Shown in pieces: positions 1 to 5,580 of a stretch of DNA of 12,852 nt. A program made the translations under genes and the position numbers. Every line of letters starts with the position of its first letter. Position 1 is the stretch's first letter. The stretch lies in the NCBI GenBank assembly GCA_964480425.1, contig CAYZPY010000067.1, positions 1-12,852 on the forward strand. The letters are read 5' to 3'. The notes under the pieces were generated by a model that saw only the letters and a program-made list of their open reading frames with translations, did no database searches and was not told the DNA's origin. The stretch comes from CAYYMD01 sp964480425. Its GTDB lineage: Bacteria > Planctomycetota > Phycisphaerae > SM23-33.

Positions 1-498
1 AGCGTGCGCGGGCCGCTGGCCGAGGGCATCGCAAACGCCGAGGTCGCATGGTACGACTCGGCACAGGACCGTGGCGGCGACGACGCGTACGTCAACAACA
101 GCGAATTTCGCCTGCTGCTGGGATACGAGCGGGATTTGTCCGGTCTGTCGCGCAACCTGACCGCCGGCGTGCAGTATTACCTGGAATGGATGGCCCAGTA
201 CGACGATTATCTGCGCAACCTGCCGACCGGCTCGAACGCGGCCGACGAACGCCGCCACGTGGTGACGCTGCGGCTGACCAAACTGCTGATGAATCAGAAC
301 CTGAAGCTGTCGCTTTTCGGTTTCTACAGCCCGTCGGACAATGACGCGTACCTTCGCCCGCGGGCGTCGTACAAAATCGACGACCACTGGACCGTGGACG
401 TCGGCGGCAACGTCTTTTTCGGAAAATACGACCACACCTTCTTGAACCAGTTCCACGAGAACACGAACGTCTACTCCGCCCTGCGATGCTCGTTTTGA
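1..498 (+). CDS. Outer-membrane beta-barrel (porin-like) protein, C-terminal part only
   Basis: The reading frame is open from base 1 and stops at TGA 496-498, so 165 residues of the C-terminus are visible and the start lies outside the window. The protein alternates polar and aromatic/hydrophobic residues in short strands separated by Asp/Asn/Gly-rich turns, as in transmembrane beta strands. It ends ...NVYSALRCSF; a terminal Phe after an alternating strand is the usual BAM recognition signal of outer-membrane barrels. The last strands (WTVDVGGNVFFGKYDHTF, then the NTNVY strand) resemble the ends of large 14-18-stranded exporter/porin-like barrels of the DUF1302 type. That family assignment is from memory and unverified; substrate unknown. 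The gene converges with zwf, about 96 bp apart. Coding status is secure; the barrel call is good; the exact family is uncertain. Confidence 0.75.
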   Translation, partial: SVRGPLAEGIANAEVAWYDSAQDRGGDDAYVNNSEFRLLLGYERDLSGLSRNLTAGVQYYLEWMAQYDDYLRNLPTGSNAADERRHVVTLRLTKLLMNQNLKLSLFGFYSPSDNDAYLRPRASYKIDDHWTVDVGGNVFFGKYDHTFLNQFHENTNVYSALRCSF

Positions 499-524
499 AT
501 AAACGCGGCGGCGACATCGGTAGG

Positions 525-588
525 GCGTGCAATTCATTGCACGCGGAATGCGCAAAAAACCGCGTGCATTAGGCAAGAGATGCACGCC
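525..588. repeat. Four alternating inverted copies of GCGTGCAW between convergent genes
   Basis: Copies lie at 525-532 (GCGTGCAA), 537-544 (TTGCACGC), 562-569 (GCGTGCAT) and 580-587 (ATGCACGC). Copies 1 and 2 form an 8-bp stem with a 4-nt loop. Copies 3 and 4 form an 8-bp stem with a 10-nt loop. Copies 2 and 3 can instead pair as 9 bp (538-546 with 560-568) around a 13-nt loop containing an A6 run. The array sits between the ends of the barrel gene and zwf, so transcripts from both sides would fold it. No T-tract follows either hairpin, so a classical intrinsic terminator is not supported. A REP-like palindrome is the alternative. Confidence 0.7.
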
Positions 589-594
589 ATGCAG

Positions 595-2142
595 TTATCT
601 TAATCGCCATTGCCTGTTGTCGGCGAGCATGAGAGCGTCGGCGGCGCGGGGGCCCCAGGAGCCNNNNNNNNNNGAGCCGGCCCGGTAGAAGGCCAGTTGT
701 CTGGCGTCCTTCATACGGCAGCCGCGGATGATTGGGGAGATGAATTCCCACGCGGCCTCGACCTCGTCGGCGCGGGCGAACAGCGTGGCGTCACCGGCGG
801 CGGCGTCCAGCAGGAGGCGCTGGTAGGCCTCGGGCGGCGCGGCGCCGAACGCCTCGGCGTATGAAAAATCCAGTTCCGTCGTGCGGATGTCCACGGCCGG
901 TCCTGGCGCCTTTGCCTGGAACTGCATTGAGATTCCCTCGTCCGGCTGGATACGAAGGACCAGCACGTTCGGCGGCAGCGGGCCGTCGGGCGAAAGGTTG
1001 AACAGCACGCGGGGCACCTGCCTGAAGTGGATGGAGATTTCGGTGCGTTTTTCGGTCAGTCGCTTGCCTGTGCGAAGGTAGAACGGCACGGAGGCCCATC
1101 GCCAGTTGTCCATGTTGACCTGCATTGCGGCGAAGGTCTCGGTCTGTGAGTTTTCGTCCACGCCGTGCTCCCGTCGGTACGAGTTGACGTTTTGTCCTTC
1201 AATTTCGCCTTCGGTATATTGCCCGCGGATGACCACGCCAGCGGCGCATCCGGCGCTTAGATGCCGCAGGCAGCGCAGGACCTGGACCTTCTCGTCCCGG
1301 ACGTCATCGGCGGCAAGCGAGGTCGGCGGCTCCATGGCCACCAGCGACAGCAGGTGCATCATGTGGTTCTGAACGATGTCTCGGATGGCGCCGGCCTTGT
1401 CGTAGTAAGGTCCGCGGCGACCGACGCCCCCGTCCTCTGCCACCGTTATCTGAACGTGGTCAATGTGCTTGTTATTCCAAATCGGCTCGAATATCGCGTT
1501 GGCGAACCGCAGCACGAGTATGTTCTGGACCGTCTCCTTGCCGAGGTAGTGGTCGATGCGGAAGATCTGGTTCTCTTCGAAGATTTTACGCAGGCGGGTG
1601 TTGAGGTCGCGCGCGGAGGCGAGGTCGTGCCCGAACGGTTTTTCCACGATTATCCGCGACCAGGGGCGCCTCGAGGCGCCCTTGTCGACCAGTCCGGGCG
1701 CTGCCAGGTTCTCCACGATGTTCGCGACCGACGCAGGCAACACGGCCAGGTAAAAAAGACAGTTCGTCCTGATGCCGCGGTCGCTGCAGATTTTCTCGAT
1801 GCGGCGCTTGAGTTGCCCGAAGTCTCCGGCGCTGTCGTAATTGCCCACCTGGTAGTGGAGCTGCTGTGCGAACTGATCCCATTTGCGGCGGTCCACCGAT
1901 TCGCCCCGGCAGGTCAGGTAGTCGCTGACGGATTCCCACAGATCACTGCGGAATGATTCGTCGGTCTTTTTGGTCCTGCCGTATCCGATAACGGCGCTTC
2001 CCTCGGACAGCAGGCCACGACAGTGGAGTTCGAAAAACGCCGGAAGGAGTTTCCTGTGCGTCAGGTCGCCCGAGGCGCCGAAGACTACCAGCACGAACGG
2101 TTCGGGTGTTTTTGTTTGATTTTGCGACTGTTTCTCGGTCAT
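595..2142 (-). CDS. zwf: Glucose-6-phosphate 1-dehydrogenase
   Basis: Oxidises glucose 6-phosphate to 6-phosphoglucono-lactone with NAD(P)+, the cytoplasmic entry to the oxidative pentose phosphate pathway. The product is 515 residues as written. The dinucleotide-binding motif GASGDLTHRK is at 22-31, EKPFGHD at 167-173 and the active-site signature RIDHYLGKE at 195-203 (catalytic His198). The conserved DKAGAIRD...QNH block is near 248-260. The C-terminus carries the family GSWGP motif. The ATG at 2142 is preferred although the frame stays open farther upstream, because that extension lies inside the ZIP gene and does not resemble the family. The start lies 5 bp after the ZIP stop, with only a weak GGGA upstream, so translational coupling is likely. 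A run of ten N (664-673) interrupts codons 490-493. It is probably an assembly artefact, and the true length is probably 510 residues. Confidence 0.97.
   Translation of the reverse strand: MTEKQSQNQTKTPEPFVLVVFGASGDLTHRKLLPAFFELHCRGLLSEGSAVIGYGRTKKTDESFRSDLWESVSDYLTCRGESVDRRKWDQFAQQLHYQVGNYDSAGDFGQLKRRIEKICSDRGIRTNCLFYLAVLPASVANIVENLAAPGLVDKGASRRPWSRIIVEKPFGHDLASARDLNTRLRKIFEENQIFRIDHYLGKETVQNILVLRFANAIFEPIWNNKHIDHVQITVAEDGGVGRRGPYYDKAGAIRDIVQNHMMHLLSLVAMEPPTSLAADDVRDEKVQVLRCLRHLSAGCAAGVVIRGQYTEGEIEGQNVNSYRREHGVDENSQTETFAAMQVNMDNWRWASVPFYLRTGKRLTEKRTEISIHFRQVPRVLFNLSPDGPLPPNVLVLRIQPDEGISMQFQAKAPGPAVDIRTTELDFSYAEAFGAAPPEAYQRLLLDAAAGDATLFARADEVEAAWEFISPIIRGCRMKDARQLAFYRAGXXXXGSWGPRAADALMLADNRQWRLR
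664..673. other. Assembly gap of 10 N inside zwf
   Basis: Ten N separate two flanks that end and begin with the same five bases: GAGCC at 659-663 and again at 674-678. Collapsing N10 plus one copy of GAGCC removes exactly 15 bases (five codons). The product then reads FYRAGSWGP, which is how this region looks in other Zwf proteins (E. coli has YEAGTWGP, from memory). The gap is therefore probably a scaffold join with slightly overlapping contig ends and no missing sequence. Confidence 0.9.
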
Positions 2143-2147
2143 GTGTT

Positions 2148-2972
2148 TTATCCCAGCGCCACGTCCAGTGTCATCATGATGGCGAATCCGGCTATCACTC
2201 CCATTGTAGCAAGGTCGATGTTGCCTTCGCGCTGCGATTCCGGGATGAGTTCTTCGACGGCGACGAATATCATCGCGCCTGCGGCGAACGCAAGCGCGTA
2301 TGGCAGTATGGTCGATACGGCGATGACCAGCACGGCTCCGGCCACTCCGGCGATGGGCTCTACTATTCCGGTCAGTTGCCCGTACCAGAACGCGCGGAAT
2401 GGATTCATTCCCTCTCGCCGCAGCGGAAGCGCCACGGCGGTTCCCTCGGGGAAGTTCTGCAGCCCGATACCGATGGCCAGGGCAAGGGCGGCGCCGAGCT
2501 GTGCGATTTGCGCCTGTCCGGTCAAACTCGCGGCGGCGCCGAAGGCGACGCCAACGGCCAGGCCTTCGGGTATGTTGTGCAGCGTGATGGCCAGTATCAG
2601 CAGCGTGCTGCGCCGCAGAGATGAATTGATGCCCTCGGGCTTGGCCATGCCCGGGTGCAGGTGTGGCAGGATGCGGTCGATTAACCGCAGCACCACCGCC
2701 CCCAGGACAAAGCCGATCAGCGGCGGCAGCCACTTCCAGGCGCCGCCGTAGAGCGGGTCGGCCTCGGCCATGTCTATCGCCGGCGCCAGCAGCGACCAGA
2801 AGCTGGCGGCTATCATCACCCCCGCCGCCACGCCCAGCGAGGCGTCGAGATATCTCTGGGAGAAATTTTTGGCAGTGAACACCATCGCCGCGCCCGCACC
2901 GGTAACCGCCCACGTGCCCAGCGTGGCGATTAACGCCTGCAATACCGGATGCATCTGGAATAACCAGTCCAT
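2148..2972 (-). CDS. ZIP family metal transporter (GufA-like)
   Basis: Predicted inner-membrane importer of Zn2+ or other divalent metals. The product is 274 residues with about eight hydrophobic segments. The two metal-site helices carry the family signatures HNIPEG at 132-137 and QNFPEG at 172-177. Further acidic residues lie at VEP (206) and VEELIPES (240-246), as in GufA/ZupT-type ZIPs. A His/Asp-containing linker (RILPHLHPGMAKPEG, about 100-114) occupies the usual variable metal-binding loop. The ATG at 2972 has a strong AAGGAG (2979-2984) six bases upstream. It is the first gene of a two-gene unit with zwf. Substrate specificity cannot be read from the sequence. Confidence 0.93.
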   Translation of the reverse strand: MDWLFQMHPVLQALIATLGTWAVTGAGAAMVFTAKNFSQRYLDASLGVAAGVMIAASFWSLLAPAIDMAEADPLYGGAWKWLPPLIGFVLGAVVLRLIDRILPHLHPGMAKPEGINSSLRRSTLLILAITLHNIPEGLAVGVAFGAAASLTGQAQIAQLGAALALAIGIGLQNFPEGTAVALPLRREGMNPFRAFWYGQLTGIVEPIAGVAGAVLVIAVSTILPYALAFAAGAMIFVAVEELIPESQREGNIDLATMGVIAGFAIMMTLDVALG

Positions 2973-3004
2973 GTGATGCTCCTTAATTAACCGCGGTTCG
3001 TGGA

Positions 3005-3013
3005 ATTATATCA
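3005..3013 (-). promoter_or_regulatory. Extended -10 promoter for the ZIP-zwf operon
   Basis: On the minus strand the sequence reads TGA-TATAAT (positions 3013 to 3005), a perfect -10 hexamer with the TGN extension. No good -35 is present at 16-18 bp spacing, which is usual for extended -10 promoters. Transcription would start near 2998, giving a leader of about 25 nt that contains the AAGGAG site. A perfect 10-bp palindrome TATCATGATA (3009-3018) overlaps the -10, and a tandem 7-mer TAGTTCG/TAGTTCA (3017-3030) lies just upstream. Either could be an operator. Confidence 0.6.
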
Positions 3014-3143
3014 TGATAGTTCGTAGTTCATGCCCGAACGTCGGATTATAGATCGGGAATACGGTTCGAGCGACTATGGTTTATTTCACTGGTTGTCTTT
3101 GGCGTATTTGCCGATACTGTCCGGCGCGTCGGATGCGGTATTT

Positions 3144-3827
3144 CTACCGGCCGGGGGCGTTTTGGCGTCGCTGTTTGCGCGTGAGTTTTACGGACCTCAG
3201 CCAGCATACTGCCAGGCCGACTACGCCGGCCACCAGAAGCATGTCGGCGACATTGAAGATCCACGGGTAGTGCAGTTTGCGGCAATCTATGAAATCCCTG
3301 ACGTGGTGCGTAATCGGCTCCAGATTCTTTGCGGGAAGCACGACTTTTGCAAGCATTCTATCGTAAAGGTTGCCCGCGGCGCCGCCCATTATCAGCGCAA
3401 GGGCAAGGTGCGCCAGCCGGTCGCGACGGTGCGAGAAGGCGAAGTAGGCGCCGAGAAGCACCACCGCAAGGCAGGTGACCACGGCTACGCCCCACAACGG
3501 CATGGGAAGCCCGAACACCACGCCGGGATTGACCGACAGCGTTATCTGCACTGGTCCTGCCAGGGAGCGGCTAATGTCGGCGACGCGAAGTATCCGGGCG
3601 GACGTCGCGCGGGAATCGTTTACGATGCTCCGGCAGATTTCGTCGATACGTTTTTCGGCCTGCGGCGTCGAAAGGAGATTTTTGAATGCGTAGTGCTTCG
3701 AGACGAGGTCCCCCGCAAGGCCCAGTGCGGCAACGATAACGAAGAACGCCACTGCCAACGGGCTCCTTATCGCCCACTGTTGCGGGGGCACGGAATCCGG
3801 GATATGGGTTGTTTTATCGGGGCCCAA
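3144..3827 (-). CDS. lspA: Lipoprotein signal peptidase (signal peptidase II)
   Basis: Inner-membrane aspartyl protease that cleaves the signal peptide of lipid-modified prolipoproteins. The catalytic aspartates are seen in GGAAGNLYDR (Asp156) and FNVAD (Asp195), with the conserved N-P-G-V-V-F-G block at 100-106. Four membrane segments are visible, near 24-42, 109-130, 138-155 and 191-210. At 227 residues it is about 60 longer than most LspA proteins. The excess is a hydrophilic stretch at roughly 50-95, between TM1 and the NPGVVFG strand, facing the periplasm. The farthest possible start is TTG 3827, because an in-frame TGA lies three codons upstream; GTG at codon 13 is an alternative. Neither has a clear ribosome site, so the N-terminus is uncertain. 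It lies 60 bp after the DksA-like gene, probably in the same transcript. Confidence 0.95.
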   Translation of the reverse strand: MGPDKTTHIPDSVPPQQWAIRSPLAVAFFVIVAALGLAGDLVSKHYAFKNLLSTPQAEKRIDEICRSIVNDSRATSARILRVADISRSLAGPVQITLSVNPGVVFGLPMPLWGVAVVTCLAVVLLGAYFAFSHRRDRLAHLALALIMGGAAGNLYDRMLAKVVLPAKNLEPITHHVRDFIDCRKLHYPWIFNVADMLLVAGVVGLAVCWLRSVKLTRKQRRQNAPGR

Positions 3828-3887
3828 GGCGTATCAGTTCCGTTGGCTCTTTACAGTCTCTATGGCCGGGCGAGAATGTGCGGCTTT

Positions 3888-4487
3888 TCAGGAGGATTCA
3901 TCTTCCTGGCCCGGCCTGACCAGCCCCTGTTCTATTTTCTTGGCGTACTCGACGCAGTATTTGGCCCAGGGCCTGGCGCGCAGTCGCGCCTTTGGGATGG
4001 GCTTGCCCGTTCCGAGGCATATTCCGTACGTGCCGTTGTTGATCCGCTCCAGGGCCTCGTCGATCTCTTCAAGAAGGACGCTTTCGCTCTCCAGCAGTCC
4101 GAGCGTGAATTCCTGCTCGTAGTTGTCGGTTCCCAAATCGGCTAGATGCGTGGGCATGCTGGACATTCCGCTTTGTCCCTTGTCCTGCTGGTTCCGCAGG
4201 GTCTGGGTTTCTATGTCGCTCATGTCGCCCATCAGTGTCCGTCGTTTTTCGAGCAGCAGGCGGCGAAATTCTTCCATCTCCTTCCTTGTCAGGTGCGTCT
4301 TTTTTTGCCCTGAGGTTTTTTTGGACGCCTTTTTTGGGGTTTTTTTCGCGGATTTGGATTTTTTGGACTTTTTGACCCGTTTTTTCAGGGTTTTTTTCTT
4401 TTTTGAGCGTTTCGAGGCGGTTTTTCTCTTTTTAGAGGATGAAGCCCCGGTGCTGCGTTTTTGCTTCTTTTTTTTCTTTTTAGGCAC
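3888..4487 (-). CDS. TraR/DksA-like RNA polymerase-binding protein with Lys-rich N-terminal tail
   Basis: The product is 199 residues in two parts. Residues 1-63 hold 30 lysines mixed with Ser, Thr, Ala and Arg, like a histone H1-type tail. From residue 64 on it is DksA/TraR-like: a helical segment (RKEMEEFRRLLLEKRR), the block HLADLGTDNYEQE at 114-126, a second helix (SVLLEEIDEALERI) and a C-terminal zinc-finger-like motif. That motif has the right spacing, but only two of the four cysteines remain: C157-x2-T160 and C178-x2-Y181. Classical metal binding through four cysteines is therefore not possible. DksA proteins act in the RNA polymerase secondary channel with ppGpp; whether this one does is inference. 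The GTG start at 4487 is fixed by an AGGAG six bases upstream. First gene of an operon with lspA. Confidence 0.88.
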   Translation of the reverse strand: MPKKKKKKQKRSTGASSSKKRKTASKRSKKKKTLKKRVKKSKKSKSAKKTPKKASKKTSGQKKTHLTRKEMEEFRRLLLEKRRTLMGDMSDIETQTLRNQQDKGQSGMSSMPTHLADLGTDNYEQEFTLGLLESESVLLEEIDEALERINNGTYGICLGTGKPIPKARLRARPWAKYCVEYAKKIEQGLVRPGQEDESS

Positions 4488-4493
4488 AATTAA

Positions 4494-4498
4494 CTCCT
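4494..4498 (-). promoter_or_regulatory. Ribosome binding site fixing the GTG start of the DksA-like gene
   Basis: AGGAG on the minus strand, six bases (4488-4493) before GTG 4487. No ATG is available in the Lys-rich region, so this site decides the start. Confidence 0.75.
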
Positions 4499-4565
4499 GA
4501 ATGTAAATCCGGGCACACGACGGATGTCCCGCCGGCGCGCCCTGTTATCTCTACGGAGGGCAGGG

Positions 4566-4594
4566 AATATAGGATTCACCCCCGCCCCTGTCAA
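4566..4594 (-). promoter_or_regulatory. Sigma70-type promoter of the DksA-like/lspA operon
   Basis: The minus strand reads TTGACA (4594-4589), a 17-bp spacer, then TATATT (4571-4566): a perfect -35, ideal spacing and a 5/6 -10. Transcription would begin near 4559, leaving a leader of about 70 nt before the GTG start. It is the strongest promoter match in the window. Confidence 0.8.
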
Positions 4595-4779
4595 GTGCGG
4601 TGTGATGTTAACTTCGTTTCGGTAATTATATTCTCAAGACGCGGGCAATGTTCACATAATTTTTCAACCGCGATTAAAGGGCGGGTTTTTCACGCGGATA
4701 TGCACAGTGTTATTGGCTTCAGCGAACAGGCCACCCTTGACGATAACACCCTCAAGAAGCGTCCCGAAGATTCTGCCAC

Positions 4780-4784
4780 GGGAG
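4780..4784 (+). promoter_or_regulatory. Ribosome binding site fixing the TTG start at 4791
   Basis: GGGAG ends six bases before TTG 4791, and an in-frame TAA (4785-4787) lies between them. The TTG is therefore the earliest possible start and is well placed. Confidence 0.7.
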
Positions 4785-4790
4785 TAAATA

Positions 4791-5564
4791 TTGATATACG
4801 CGGCGTTTACAGTATGGTTTTTCGTGATTTTGTTCATGGGCGTGGGCGCCTATCGCCTTTGGGCCCACCTGTTGCGTGCGGGATGGATAAGCTGGGCGCT
4901 GCTTCCCGGTACGCTGGTCTCTGAGCTGGCGTACATATTCGGCTCGCTGATTACCGGGGGCGAAATCAGGCAGGCCCGCCTCATTTCGTCGTCGGGCAAA
5001 TCTTCGGGCCAGTCCGACACCTCCGAGCCCACCACCGAGGCGGCGCCGAAACTGCGCGTGATAGGACCGATTATCGCCTCGATGACGTCGGTAATCGCAT
5101 GCGCCGGGGGCATACTGCTGGTAAACGCCGTTATCGGGCAGGACGTCATAGTCGAATTCCACCTGTCTGGAACGTCGCTCCACCAGACGCTGCCGCGGTC
5201 CGTTCCGGAGTTCTGGGACCTGCTGGAGCACCAGGTTCGCCTGCTGCGCCGGAGTTTCGAGACGTGGGGACGACTGGAGTGGAGCGATTGGCGAACGGTC
5301 CTGTTCGTGTACCTCTCGCTGTGCCTTGCGGTTCGGCTCGGTCCGGTCCGCCGCCAGATGCGACCCACGCTGGCGGCGGTGGTCCTGCTGGCGGCGATTA
5401 TCGCCGCAGTGGGCGCCCTGGCCGACAGATTCAAAAACCTCATGATGGACATTTGGCCTCTTGTCAGTTACGTTTATTCTACTTTGTTGTTCGTGCTGGT
5501 CCTGGGGCTTGTTGCAAACGCCCTGGCGGGACTGGTGAAAATATTGGCAGGAAAATCGTCTTGA
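4791..5564 (+). CDS. Multi-pass inner-membrane protein of unknown function
   Basis: The product is 257 residues and is not recognised with confidence. Hydrophobic segments are visible near 4-20, 31-55, 89-115, 168-183, 193-211 and 222-249. A hydrophilic Ser/Thr/Pro-rich loop lies at 65-88 and an amphipathic stretch with many aromatic/acidic residues at 135-165. The second segment reads LLPGTLVSELAYIFGSLITGG (38-57 and flank). This has the layout of the P-G-T-hydrophobic-HExxH-...-TGG helix of small M50-like membrane metalloproteases, but with Ser44 and Tyr48 in place of the two histidines, so proteolysis is unlikely. That comparison is from memory. It starts at TTG with a good ribosome site and lies 16 bp before the sulfatase gene, so the two are probably co-transcribed. 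Confidence 0.8.
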   Translation: MIYAAFTVWFFVILFMGVGAYRLWAHLLRAGWISWALLPGTLVSELAYIFGSLITGGEIRQARLISSSGKSSGQSDTSEPTTEAAPKLRVIGPIIASMTSVIACAGGILLVNAVIGQDVIVEFHLSGTSLHQTLPRSVPEFWDLLEHQVRLLRRSFETWGRLEWSDWRTVLFVYLSLCLAVRLGPVRRQMRPTLAAVVLLAAIIAAVGALADRFKNLMMDIWPLVSYVYSTLLFVLVLGLVANALAGLVKILAGKSS

Positions 5565-5580
5565 GGAGACGCCAGGCCGA

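Larger units (their letters stand above)
4488..4790. other. Divergent intergenic region (303 bp)
   Basis: This stretch separates the leftward DksA-like gene from the rightward membrane-protein gene and holds no convincing coding frame. It contains the sigma70-type promoter at 4566-4594 (-), a second isolated minus-strand TATAAT at 4625-4630 without a -35, and the ribosome sites of both flanking genes. The part from 4600 to 4680 is AT-richer than its surroundings. A rightward promoter for the 4791 gene must lie here, but no convincing -35/-10 pair was seen. Confidence 0.6.

Noticed and set aside
2143..2913. Upstream extension of the zwf frame by 257 codons
   Set aside because: It overlaps the ZIP gene on the same strand in another frame, is Arg/Gly-rich low-quality sequence, and Zwf homologues begin near MTEKQ.
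3030..4145. Long plus-strand open frame of 371 codons
   Set aside because: It lies opposite lspA and the DksA-like gene, both with clear family motifs; its product has no recognisable domain and the frame arises from GC-rich codon bias.
4625..4630. Second minus-strand TATAAT upstream of the DksA-like gene
   Set aside because: There is no -35 at 16-18 bp and no TG extension, whereas 4566-4594 is a near-perfect promoter nearer the gene.
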